Source: UBA1757 sp045627385 (lineage in GTDB: Bacteria; Bacteroidota; Bacteroidia; Bacteroidales; UBA1402). Taken from it: a stretch of 64,000 bases of DNA. The DNA is taken from assembly GCA_045627385.1 (NCBI GenBank), contig JAZQNO010000025.1, forward strand, positions 1 through 64,000, written 5' to 3'. This document shows, one piece after another, positions 40,622 through 49,800 of the stretch. How positions within the stretch are numbered: position 1 is the stretch's first letter; every line of letters begins with the position of its first letter. A program made the position numbers and the translations under genes. The notes beneath the pieces were generated by a model. It was not told the DNA's origin. It worked only from the letters and a program-made list of their open reading frames with translations, and searched no databases.

Positions 40622-42061
40622 ATGAAGAATAAACTTATTGCAACAGTCGTATTGCTGGTCTTCGTGCTGATGCCGGCTCTCGCACAGTTTTCACAGCTGT
40701 CGCAGGTGACTTTCGACCGTCCGACGGCCGACACCCAGTTCGCCCGTCCGCTCAAGGACGTGCTCGACGACATCGAAGCCCGTTTCCAAATCAAGCTCAA
40801 CCGTCCGAAGGAACTCGACCAGACCCAGATGGTGCCCTATGCCGATTACCGCATCGCTCCCTGGAGTGTGGAGGAAAGTCTGAACAATGTGCTGGCCATG
40901 TTCGATTTCAAGGCCGTTCTCAACGGAGCTCCCGGCCGTTACAAGATCAGTCAGTACGAATATATGCGCCATACGCCCGAATACGGCGAGAAATTCATAG
41001 CCTATCTCAATACGCTGTACGACGACAAGGAAAGTTTTGAAGCCCGTCGGGCTGAGCTGCAGGGACAGCTGCGCCATCTGGCCGGTCTCGACAGCCTGCC
41101 CGAGCGTCCGAATTCGAAGCCTTATCTCACACCGAAACGCGTCTATGGCGACTACTATGTGCAGAACATCGGTCTGGAAATCCTGCCGGGTGTCTATTGC
41201 ACCGGTTCCATCTACCATCCGACCAAGTTCAAGAAGGGCTCTTGCCCGGTCATTCTCAATCCCAACGGCCATTTCGGCGACGGACGTTACCGCAAGGACG
41301 AACAGTTGCGTTGTGCCATGCAGGCCCGTATGGGCTGCATCGCCGTCAGCTACGACCTTTTCGCCTGGGATGAGCAACTGCTGCAGTTCGAATCGCGCTC
41401 TCACCGCACGGCTATGGCTCATACCATACAGAACCTCAACGCCATCCGCCTGCTTGACTATCTTCTCACACTAAAGGAAGCCGACAAGACTCGTGTCGGC
41501 ATCACCGGCGGCAGCGGCGGCGGCAGCGCCACGATGTTCCTCACAGCCATTGACGACCGCATTACGCTGAGCATGCCGGTTGTGATGACCACGTCCTATT
41601 TCCTGGGCGGATGTCCCTGCGAAAGCGGCAATCCGGTGCATCTGGCCGGCGGCGGCACCAACAATTCGGAACTGACGGCTCTCTGCGCTCCGCGTCCTCT
41701 GCTGGTGGTCAGCGATGGGGGAGACTGGACTGCGACCGTTCCTCAGATCACCTTCCCGTATCTGCAGCGCGTCTATGGTTTCTACGGCGCAGAGGACAAA
41801 TTGGAGAATGCCCATTTCCCGCGCGAGGGCCACGATTATGGATGGTCCAAGCGTGAAGCCACCTACAAGTTCCTCGAAAAGCATTGGAAATTGGATACTT
41901 CCAAGGTGAAGGACTCCGAAGGCAAGTTCGACGAGTCGGCTTGCACCGTCGAAGAGTACAAACTCCTCAAAGTCTGGGGAGAAAACGGTGAAAATCTGCC
42001 CGCCAATGCAGTCAAGGGCATCGAAAACCTCTACCGGATGTTCAAGGAATACGGCAAGTGA
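40622..42061 (+). CDS. Secreted alpha/beta-hydrolase esterase with an N-terminal STN-like domain
   Basis: 479 residues. Signal peptide MKNKLIATVVLLVFVLMPALAQ. Residues about 30-115 look like a small secretin/TonB N-terminal domain: ARPLKDVLDDIEARFQIKL and APWSVEESLNNVLAMFDFKA. From about 180 there is an alpha/beta-hydrolase with the nucleophile elbow in GITGGSGGGSATMF (S298) and a late HFPREGHDYGWS holding the likely catalytic His. Acetyl-xylan-esterase-like and pectin methylesterases of the BT1017 type, which act on RG-II backbones, share this layout as far as I remember. A methyl- or acetylesterase on pectin is the best guess. It lies between the NSS symporter and the apiosidase. Confidence 0.75.
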   Translation: MKNKLIATVVLLVFVLMPALAQFSQLSQVTFDRPTADTQFARPLKDVLDDIEARFQIKLNRPKELDQTQMVPYADYRIAPWSVEESLNNVLAMFDFKAVLNGAPGRYKISQYEYMRHTPEYGEKFIAYLNTLYDDKESFEARRAELQGQLRHLAGLDSLPERPNSKPYLTPKRVYGDYYVQNIGLEILPGVYCTGSIYHPTKFKKGSCPVILNPNGHFGDGRYRKDEQLRCAMQARMGCIAVSYDLFAWDEQLLQFESRSHRTAMAHTIQNLNAIRLLDYLLTLKEADKTRVGITGGSGGGSATMFLTAIDDRITLSMPVVMTTSYFLGGCPCESGNPVHLAGGGTNNSELTALCAPRPLLVVSDGGDWTATVPQITFPYLQRVYGFYGAEDKLENAHFPREGHDYGWSKREATYKFLEKHWKLDTSKVKDSEGKFDESACTVEEYKLLKVWGENGENLPANAVKGIENLYRMFKEYGK

Positions 42062-42094
42062 AAATTTATATAAACATTATAACATCAAACAATT

Positions 42095-44149
42095 ATGAAA
42101 CGTTCATTGCTCATCTCGGCGCTGATGACGGTCTTCCTGGCCGCATCGTCCCTGTCGGCACAGGCTGCTCCCAATGCCAAACCTTGGGACAACGGAAAAC
42201 TTCAGGTTTCTGAAAACGGCCGTTATTTGGTCCATGAAAACGGCGAACCTTTCTTCTGGCTCGGCGAAACGGCATGGCTGGTGACCTCGCGTTTGCAGCG
42301 CGAAGAAGTCGATTTCTATCTCAACAACCGCGCACGCAAAGGTTTCAATGTGATTCAGGCTTCCGTATTCCATTACGCTCCCCAATACAATGTCTATGGC
42401 GAATGCGCCACTCCCAACGGCTTCGATTTCAAGAAGATCGACCAGCCTGGCCGTTACGGCTACTGGGATCATGTGGATTATGTGGTCGATGCGGCCGCTC
42501 AGCGCGGCATGTATGTGGCCATCGTCTGCTGCTGGGGCTCCATCATTGTCCGCGGCGGTCACATGACGGTGGACGATGCCAAGAAATACGGCAAGTTCCT
42601 GGGCGAACGCTACAAAGACAAACCCAACATCATCTGGGTCATCGGCGGTGATGTCGAGCCCGACCGCATGCCCGGCAACCTGGATGTCTGGAACGCCCTC
42701 GCTACCAGCATCAAGGCTGTCGACAAGAATCACCTGATGACCTACCATCCCGGTGGACGCGAGAGCAGCGCAGACAAACTGAACGATGCACAGTGGCTGG
42801 ATTTCAACATGTTCCAGTCGGGTCACCGCCGCTATGGCCAGAATTTCGGCCAATTGTGGGGCTATCCCATCGAACAGGGTACAGAAGAAGACAACTGGCG
42901 ATATGTGGAAAAAGCTTACAAGATGGATCCCGTGAAGCCTATTCTCGATGGTGAACCCAGCTATGAAGGCATACCTCAAGGACTTCGCAGCCCGAATGAG
43001 CCTTACTGGCAGCCCTCCGATATCCGCCGTTATGCCTATTGGTCGGTCTTCGCAGGCAGCTGCGGACACACCTATGGCGACAATGCCGTGATGCAGTTCT
43101 ACATCCCGTCTATCGTACCTTCGTTCTATCCGCTTCTGCCCTGGTATGAAGCTGTGGACGAACCGGCAAGCTTCCAGATGATTCATCTGAAGAACCTGAT
43201 GACCTCCTTCCCCTTCACGACAGGCGTGCCCGCTCAAAATGTCATCAAGAGCGAACAGGGTGAAAAGTATGAGCGTCTGATCGCCACCAAGGGTGAAGAT
43301 TATCTGATGGTCTACGACTATACCGGTCGTGAAATCACCGTCGACCTGTCGGCCATCGCCGGCAAGAACAAGAAGGTCTTCTGGTTCAATCCTGAAGACG
43401 GTGCCGTCACTTTCATCGGCCAGTTCAACGGCGAACAGAGTTTCAAACCCGAAGGTGTGCACGCCCCTGGCAACGACAAGGTGCTGGTGGCATATGACAA
43501 TGCCAAATCTTATCTCGAATGCGATGCCGCCGTGGCCGCTCAGGTGACGGAAGTCAAAGCTGCTGCCGCTGCTGTCGTGTCTGACAATGCCAATATCAAG
43601 AAGGCTACCGAATGGGTTAGCAGCCTCGAACTGAAAGATCCAGCCAAGGAAGCCCGTCTGGTCAGAGTCATTTCCACTCATCTCAATGCCGTGCGCGATT
43701 ATCACAACGAGCATGCCGGTGACATCCCCGACGGCGCCATCGATCCCCGCACGGGCCGCAAACTCTCGGGCATCGAACGTCAGGTGCTGGCTGATTCCGG
43801 CATTCCTTCCAGCGTTCGCCAGAATCTGCTGGACGGTCTGAACGCCGATCTGACTCCCGAACAGGTGGAAGCGATTTTGGACAAATACACCGCCGGAAAG
43901 GTGGCTTTCACCTTCAAGGCTTACAGCGAGATGTTCCCGGAAATGAGTGTCGAGGACTCCACTGTAGTCATGAACAATCTCAAAGAGGCTCGTCTGAATG
44001 CCATCGATTTCAAGAATATGAAGGAAATCTCCCAGATCTTTGAAATCTACAAAACCAAGAACGAACAGTATTTCACTGAAACCGGCCGCGACTGGAAGAC
44101 CTATTACAAAGCCTATGTGGCGCGTTTGAATGCCGCCAAAGGAAAATAA
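42095..44149 (+). CDS. GH140 apiosidase fused to a DUF3826-like C-terminal domain
   Basis: 684 residues. Signal peptide MKRSLLISALMTVFLAASSLSAQA. Residues about 30-360 are a DUF4038/GH140 TIM barrel: LQVSENGRYLVHENGEPFFW, LGETAWLVTSRLQREEVDFY, WVIGGDVEPDR (D186) and PILDGEPSYEG (E287), the two acids being the likely catalytic pair. A collagenase-type beta domain follows (about 370-470; YDYTGREITVDL, FWFNPEDGAVTFIG). Residues about 480-684 are helical and charged, with KYTAGKVAFTFKAYSEMFPE and NNLKEARLNAIDF, resembling the separate DUF3826 protein at 16155. GH140 releases apiosyl side chains from RG-II. It is the strongest RG-II marker in the window. Confidence 0.85.
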   Translation: MKRSLLISALMTVFLAASSLSAQAAPNAKPWDNGKLQVSENGRYLVHENGEPFFWLGETAWLVTSRLQREEVDFYLNNRARKGFNVIQASVFHYAPQYNVYGECATPNGFDFKKIDQPGRYGYWDHVDYVVDAAAQRGMYVAIVCCWGSIIVRGGHMTVDDAKKYGKFLGERYKDKPNIIWVIGGDVEPDRMPGNLDVWNALATSIKAVDKNHLMTYHPGGRESSADKLNDAQWLDFNMFQSGHRRYGQNFGQLWGYPIEQGTEEDNWRYVEKAYKMDPVKPILDGEPSYEGIPQGLRSPNEPYWQPSDIRRYAYWSVFAGSCGHTYGDNAVMQFYIPSIVPSFYPLLPWYEAVDEPASFQMIHLKNLMTSFPFTTGVPAQNVIKSEQGEKYERLIATKGEDYLMVYDYTGREITVDLSAIAGKNKKVFWFNPEDGAVTFIGQFNGEQSFKPEGVHAPGNDKVLVAYDNAKSYLECDAAVAAQVTEVKAAAAAVVSDNANIKKATEWVSSLELKDPAKEARLVRVISTHLNAVRDYHNEHAGDIPDGAIDPRTGRKLSGIERQVLADSGIPSSVRQNLLDGLNADLTPEQVEAILDKYTAGKVAFTFKAYSEMFPEMSVEDSTVVMNNLKEARLNAIDFKNMKEISQIFEIYKTKNEQYFTETGRDWKTYYKAYVARLNAAKGK

Positions 44150-44184
44150 TCCGTCAGTCTGTCAACATATACACTTTTATACAA

Positions 44185-46218
44185 ATGAAAAGAATGAAAT
44201 TTGTCGCAAGCCTGTGCGCACTTGCTCTTTTGTCGCCGGCTCTGTCTGCTGAAGCAAAGCAGAAAACATACGATTGGAAGAAGGGCATTGTGGAAGAACA
44301 GTTTGTCTACACAAAGGCACCTTTTGCAGAGTGCCATTCGGCTTCCATAGCCGAAACACCCGAAGGCCTCATCTGCACCTTCTTCGGCGGAACTAAGGAA
44401 CGTCATCCGGATGTCTGCATCTGGGTAAGCCGCAAGCCTAATGGCAGTGACGAATGGACGGCTCCCGAAAAGGTGGCCGATGGTATCCTGCCCAACGATC
44501 CTGGCAAGTGGTCTTATGAAGATATGCAGGCCTGTGCCGAGTCGGCCAAGAAATATGGTGTCAGCACCGTTACCCGTGGCGCTTTTGATCCTCAGAAGGT
44601 TTCCTGGCCTTGCTGGAATCCTGTTCTGTATCAGGTGCCCGGGGGCGAACTGCTGCTCTTCTACAAAATGGGTCCGAGCCCCTCGCAGTGGCTTGGCCGA
44701 ATGAAACGCTCCACCGACAATGGCCATGCTTGGTCGGAGGCTGAAGCGCTTCCCGACGGTATTCTCGGTCCTGTCAAGAACAAACCCGTAGAGGTGGACG
44801 GCAAACTCTTCTGCCCTTCAAGCAAAGAAGGTGATGGATGGCGTCTTTTCATTGACGTTACCCCCGACTGTGGCAAGACTTGGACTCAGATTGGTCCGCT
44901 CAACGAAAAGGCTCCCTGGCTGGCTATCCAACCCAGTATCCTTTTCCACAAGAACGGCGATCTTCAGATGCTTTTCCGCACCCGCAACCGTCGCGTAGGT
45001 ACCACTTGGTCGCATGACGGTGGCAAGACCTGGACCCCCATCGACAGCACCAGCCTGCCTCAGAACAACAGCGGTACGGATGCCGTCACTCTCAAGGACG
45101 GCCGTCAGCTGATTGTCTACAACCACGTGCTCGACCGCAATGGGCAGCCCAAAGGCCCGCGCACTCCGCTCAACGTCTCTTTGTCGAAAGATGGCAAAAA
45201 GTGGTTCGCTTCGCTCGTTTTGGAAGATTCTCCCATCAGCCAGTATTCCTATCCGGCTGTCATTCAGTCTTCCGACGGTTATGTGCATATTGTTTATACC
45301 TGGCGTCGCCAGCGTATCAAATATGTGAAGATTGATCCGAAACAACTGCAGATGGTGAAGATGAAAGGTGAAGTCTGGCCTGGTATGGAGAACGCATACG
45401 GTCCGGAAAAGCCCAAGAGTTCTTTCCAGATTTCTGTCTGTGACTGGATGATGCTGAAACGTCAGACCGACGGCGCCATCAGTCTTGCCCGCGAGATCGG
45501 CTGCGACGGTGTGGAGGTCGATATGAACAGCCTGAGTAAGAATCCTACTTTTGCCAGTCGTTTCAAGAACAATCCTGCCGAACTGCAGCATTACCGCAGT
45601 CTGGCTGCCAATACGGGCGTCAAGGTGTCGTCTGTAGCGATGTCGGGTTTCTATGCCCAGTCGTTTGCCACTCGCGAGAGCTACATCGAGCCTATCACCG
45701 ACTGCATCGATGTGTGCAAGGGTTTGGGTGTGAAAGTCTGTTTCCTCCCGCTCGGTGTCACTTCCGATTTGGCCAAGAATCCTGAACTCCGTCCGCAGGT
45801 GGTCAAGCGTCTGAAAGAGGTGGCCCCCTATGCTGAAAAGGCAGGTGTGATTATCGGTATCGAAACCACTCTTGATGCCGCCGGCGAAAAAGCGCTTCTC
45901 CGTGAGGTTGGAAGTCCGGCAGTGAAGAGCTATTTCAATTTCCAGAATCCCATTCAGGGTGAAGGCCGCGATATCTACGAGGAAATCCGCCTGTTGGGTG
46001 ATGATATCTGTCAGATTCATTGCACCAACAAAGATGGTGTATGGCTCGAGAATGACCCCGAGGTGGATATGCCGAAGATTAAGGAAGTTCTTGAGGAAAT
46101 CGGTTATTCGGGCTGGCTGGTGATGGAACGTTCGCGCGACGCACGTGACAGCCGCAATGTCCGCAAGAACTATGGTGCCAACTGTGCCTACCTCAAGAGC
46201 GTCTTCCAGCCGGAATAA
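44185..46218 (+). CDS. Fusion of a secreted sialidase-like (BNR) propeller with a xylose-isomerase-like TIM barrel
   Basis: 677 residues. Signal peptide MKRMKFVASLCALALLSPALSAEA. Residues about 35-395 are a sialidase-type propeller of the COG4692 kind: ECHSASIAETPEGLICTFF, Asp-box-like STDNGHAWSEAEAL, TPDCGKTWTQIG, SHDGGKTWTPID and SKDGKKWFASLV. Residues about 410-677 are an AP-endonuclease-2/xylose-isomerase-like barrel: ISLAREIGCDGVEVDMN, GVIIGIETTLDAAGE, DICQIHCTNKDGVW and GYSGWLVMERSRD, which show the Glu, His and Glu of a metal site. Pairing an exported glycosidase with a normally cytosolic isomerase-type barrel is odd. It follows the apiosidase by 35 bases and ends the ten-gene run. Confidence 0.78.
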   Translation: MKRMKFVASLCALALLSPALSAEAKQKTYDWKKGIVEEQFVYTKAPFAECHSASIAETPEGLICTFFGGTKERHPDVCIWVSRKPNGSDEWTAPEKVADGILPNDPGKWSYEDMQACAESAKKYGVSTVTRGAFDPQKVSWPCWNPVLYQVPGGELLLFYKMGPSPSQWLGRMKRSTDNGHAWSEAEALPDGILGPVKNKPVEVDGKLFCPSSKEGDGWRLFIDVTPDCGKTWTQIGPLNEKAPWLAIQPSILFHKNGDLQMLFRTRNRRVGTTWSHDGGKTWTPIDSTSLPQNNSGTDAVTLKDGRQLIVYNHVLDRNGQPKGPRTPLNVSLSKDGKKWFASLVLEDSPISQYSYPAVIQSSDGYVHIVYTWRRQRIKYVKIDPKQLQMVKMKGEVWPGMENAYGPEKPKSSFQISVCDWMMLKRQTDGAISLAREIGCDGVEVDMNSLSKNPTFASRFKNNPAELQHYRSLAANTGVKVSSVAMSGFYAQSFATRESYIEPITDCIDVCKGLGVKVCFLPLGVTSDLAKNPELRPQVVKRLKEVAPYAEKAGVIIGIETTLDAAGEKALLREVGSPAVKSYFNFQNPIQGEGRDIYEEIRLLGDDICQIHCTNKDGVWLENDPEVDMPKIKEVLEEIGYSGWLVMERSRDARDSRNVRKNYGANCAYLKSVFQPE

Positions 46219-46261
46219 TTCTGTGTGGAGTTTGATTCGTGACTCCAGTTCAAAATCGGAT

Positions 46262-46292
46262 AAAAGGAGAGGGGTGTCCCTCTCCTTTTTTT
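46262..46292 (+). terminator. Intrinsic terminator closing the ten-gene pectin operon
   Basis: Perfect 12-base arms AAAAGGAGAGGG (46262-46273) and CCCTCTCCTTTT (46278-46289) with loop GTGT and further T residues to 46292. It lies 43 bases after the stop at 46218. Confidence 0.88.
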
Positions 46293-46335
46293 ATGACATT
46301 CCGGCTTTGGCTCGGATAGCAGAATCGTTATGAAT

Positions 46336-46371
46336 TCGATCTATTCCAGCCGATAGTCGACCATAGATCGA
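46336..46371. repeat. Inverted repeat TCGATCTAT...ATAGATCGA
   Basis: Perfect 9-base arms at 46336-46344 and 46363-46371 around an 18-base spacer. It lies about 240 bases upstream of the SusC promoter. It could be a regulator site; no partner was recognised. Confidence 0.5.
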
Positions 46372-46380
46372 TCATCTGCC

Positions 46381-46426
46381 CGTGACAGGTAGTAAGTCCG
46401 TTGTTCCTTCGTTGTTCCTCCGTTGT
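46381..46426 (-). repeat. Dispersed 46-base repeat, copy 2 (inverted relative to 2571-2616)
   Basis: Reads CGTGACAGGTAGTAAGTCCG then an iterated TTGTTCC(T)TCCG core. Its reverse complement agrees with 2571-2616 at 42 of 46 positions by my count. Confidence 0.8.
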
Positions 46427-46607
46427 ACCTCCGCTTTTTTAACAGACAAAAAATCGGAACACATCGAAATCACTTTTGAAACGCTTCAGACAGTAAACTG
46501 CGATGTTTGCCATTGTATGAATAATGAATATTTACTACATATATTTCCATGTAGATGTTAAATCTTTTACGAAATGTGTGTATAGAAGAGATTTTTTTGC
46601 ATTTTTT

Positions 46608-46638
46608 TTTGTTTCCGAGAAATATTAGCATAATTTTG
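46608..46638 (+). promoter_or_regulatory. Promoter of the SusC-SusD operon
   Basis: TTTG (46608-46611), exactly 19 bases, TAATTTTG (46631-46638): a full match to the Bacteroidota -33/-7 consensus. Transcription should begin near 46645, giving a leader of about 175 bases. Confidence 0.82.
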
Positions 46639-46707
46639 CCTTTTTAAAAAGGAAAATCTGTATAGATTACGTATAAATATGGAGTAGAAAAGCTGTGAAT
46701 CGCACTG

Positions 46708-46734
46708 GGTCTATGCTTCGGCATCTTTGAGACC
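46708..46734 (+). promoter_or_regulatory. Folded element in the SusC leader
   Basis: GGTCT (46708-46712) pairs with AGACC (46730-46734), and inside it ATGC-TTCG-GCAT (46713-46724) forms a UUCG tetraloop hairpin. It could set mRNA stability or translation of susC. No terminator T-run follows. Confidence 0.55.
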
Positions 46735-46820
46735 GAAACGTTCCAAGGAGCTTGAAAATATGCCCTTATGTAGCTTTCAGAGTGACACTATATCAAGTTT
46801 TATCAATAAATTCAATCACA

Positions 46821-49800
46821 ATGAGAAGAAAACGTATGTTTTTGCTGACTTGTCTTCTCGCAATGACAAGTCTGGTGTTTGCCCAGTCTCAGAAGATCAC
46901 AGGTACTGTGGTTTCAGCTGATGACGGACAAGCAGTGATCGGTGCCTATGTCATGATTGCCGGCACCAGTCAGGGAACCGTCACCGATGTTGACGGCCAG
47001 TTTTCATTGAATGCTGCCCCCGGCACCAACCTCCAGGTATCCTTCATGGGTATGGAGACCGTTCAGGTTGCAGCTTCCAATGGTATGAAAGTTACCCTTC
47101 AGCCCAGCACCAAGAATCTGGACGAGATCGTGATGGTCGCTTACGGTACCGCCAAGAGACAGTCTCTGACCGGTTCTGTGGCATCTGTCAACACCGAAAC
47201 TCTCGAAAAGATCGTCTCCACCAGCGTTACCGGCGCCTTGGAAGGTGCCGCTCCCGGTGTGCAGGTCAACAACACTTATGGTGAGCCCGGTACCGATCCT
47301 ACCATCCGTATCCGTGGTTTCGCTTCCATCAATGGTAGCAACGCTCCCCTGTATGTGTTGGACGGTGTGCCCTACGACGGCAACATTTCCGACCTCAACT
47401 CCAGCGATATCGAGTCCATCTCCGTGCTGAAGGACGCTTCCTCCGCAGCCCTTTACGGTAACCGCGCCGCCAACGGTGTCGTGCTGATCAGCACCAAAAA
47501 GGCCAAAATGAACGTGAAGCCTGTTGTCGCCCTCATGACCAACCAGGGTGGTTACACCCGCGGTATCAAGGAGTACGAGCGTCTTGCAGCTGATCCTTGG
47601 ATGGAACTCCAGTGGACCGGTCTGAAGAACTATGCCATGACCTTGCCTTCACTGTCGATGGATGCCGCCAGCGCCGCCAGCTACGCTACCGCCCATCTGG
47701 TAAGCGATGTGCTTCAGAACAACATCTACGACGCAGCCGACGACGCTCTGTTCGATGCCAACGGCAAGCTCACCGCCAAGATGTTGCCCGGTTATGACGA
47801 CCTCGATTGGGAAGAAGCCCTTGAAAGAGTCGGCCGCCGTCAGGAATACACCGCTTCCTACACCGCCAGCTCGGAACTCTACAACGTTTACGCTTCTGTC
47901 GGTTATCTGAACGAGGAAGGTTACGTAATCAACACCAACTTCGAACGCTACTCGGGACGTGTCAACACCACCTTCACCCCGACCAAGTGGTTCAAGGGCG
48001 GTGTCAACCTCGGTGTATCCCAGCAGAACCAGAACTACAACTCGAATGCCAACGGTACGTACTTCGCCAACCCGTTCTATTTTACGCGTTACACCTCTCC
48101 CATCTTCCCCGTCTATCTGCACAATGCTGATGGTACCTATATCTATGATGCTGACGGCAACAAGCAGTTCGATACCACTTCTCCTTATCTTGGCAACCGC
48201 CACATCGTCTTCGAACGTCTGACCGACGTCGAGAACAATTCGCGTCTCACTTTGGACGCCACGGCCTTCGCCACCATCACCCTTCCCGCCAACATCCAGT
48301 TGACCGTCAAGGGAAACAAGTATCTGAAGACCCTCCACTATTCGGAGTACAACAACCCCGAAATCGGTGACGGCGCCGCCAACAACGGCCGTTTCACCGA
48401 TGCCAACTACCACTACGAGACCATCAACTTCCAGCAGCAGCTCTACTGGGAGAAGGATTTCGAAGACCACCACATCGATGTGCTGGCCGCTCACGAAAGT
48501 TACTCCTACGATATGATCTATTCCAGAACCATGAACACCAACATGGCTCTTGGCGGCATCTACACGATGGGTAACTTCACCTCTCCTTCCAGCCAGAGTG
48601 GCGCTGCCGATGCCGACGCATCCGAATCCTATCTCGGACGTATCCGCTACAACATGGCTGAGAAATACTTCTTCGACGCTTCTTTCCGTCGTGACGGTTC
48701 TTCCCGTTTCCACAAGGACAACCGCTGGGGTGACTTCTATTCCTTCGGTGCCGCTTGGGACATCGCCAAGGAAGACTTCATGGCCGACGTTGACTGGACC
48801 GACTATCTGAAGCTTCGCGCTTCCTACGGTGAAGTGGGCAACAACTACAACGACCTCTACGCCTATCAGGCTCTGTACGAACTCGACAAGAACGGCGGCA
48901 GCGGTGCCCTCTACAAACAGGCTCTGTCGGCTACCGAACTGCAGTGGGAAACCACCAAGACCATCGACGTCGCATTGGAAGGCCGCTTCTTCAACCGCCT
49001 CAACGCCAGCATCGGATACTTCGACAAGATTTCCGACGGTTTGATTTTCGCCGTCAAACTGCCTGCATCTGCCGGTGCCTACATCTGGGGCGACTCCGGC
49101 TCCTATAACCTCGAGCAGCTCGCCAACATCGGTTGCGTCGCCAACAGAGGTCTTGAAATCGCCGCCGACGTGGATCTCGTCAAGACCCGCAACTTCAAGT
49201 GGAACCTGGGTGCCGATGCCACCATCATGAAGAATGTCATCGAAACCCTGCCTGACCACGAAGACATCGTCAACGGTTCTATCCGCCGTCTCACCGAAGG
49301 CCGCTCCATCTACGAGTTCTACACCTACCACTTTGAAGGTGTCGACCAGCTGACCGGTAACTCTCTCTACACCATCGATCCCGCCAAGGCCGATGCAGCC
49401 GCACAGGCCGGCAACCTTGTCAACATCAACGGTAAGGCCTACACCGACAAGACCGACTTCGCCATCAAGGGCTGGAACGGTTCCGCTCTGCCCAAGGCCT
49501 ATGGCTCCATCCATACCGATTTCACCTACAAGGGTCTGTCTCTGAATGTCCTGACGACCTACTCTCTGGGTGGCCTCGTATATGACAGCAGCTACCAGAC
49601 GCTGATGCAGACCTCTTCTCAGAGCGCCGATGCCCAGCACGTCGACCTGCTGAACTCTTGGACCGCAGCCCCCGACGGTATGACAGAAACTTCCGCCAAC
49701 CGTATCGATCCCAACGGAATTCCCGTTCTCAACGACTATCTCTCTCCGTACAACAACGCCACCAGCGACCGTTGGCTGACAGATGCTTCCTACCTTGTTC

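Larger units (their letters stand above)
46293..46820. other. Non-coding stretch before the SusC operon
   Basis: About 530 bases without a convincing gene. In order it holds a 9-base inverted repeat (46336-46371), copy 2 of the dispersed repeat (46381-46426), a markedly AT-rich segment (about 46490-46680), a consensus promoter (46608-46638) and a roughly 175-base leader with a small hairpin (46708-46734). Confidence 0.7.
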
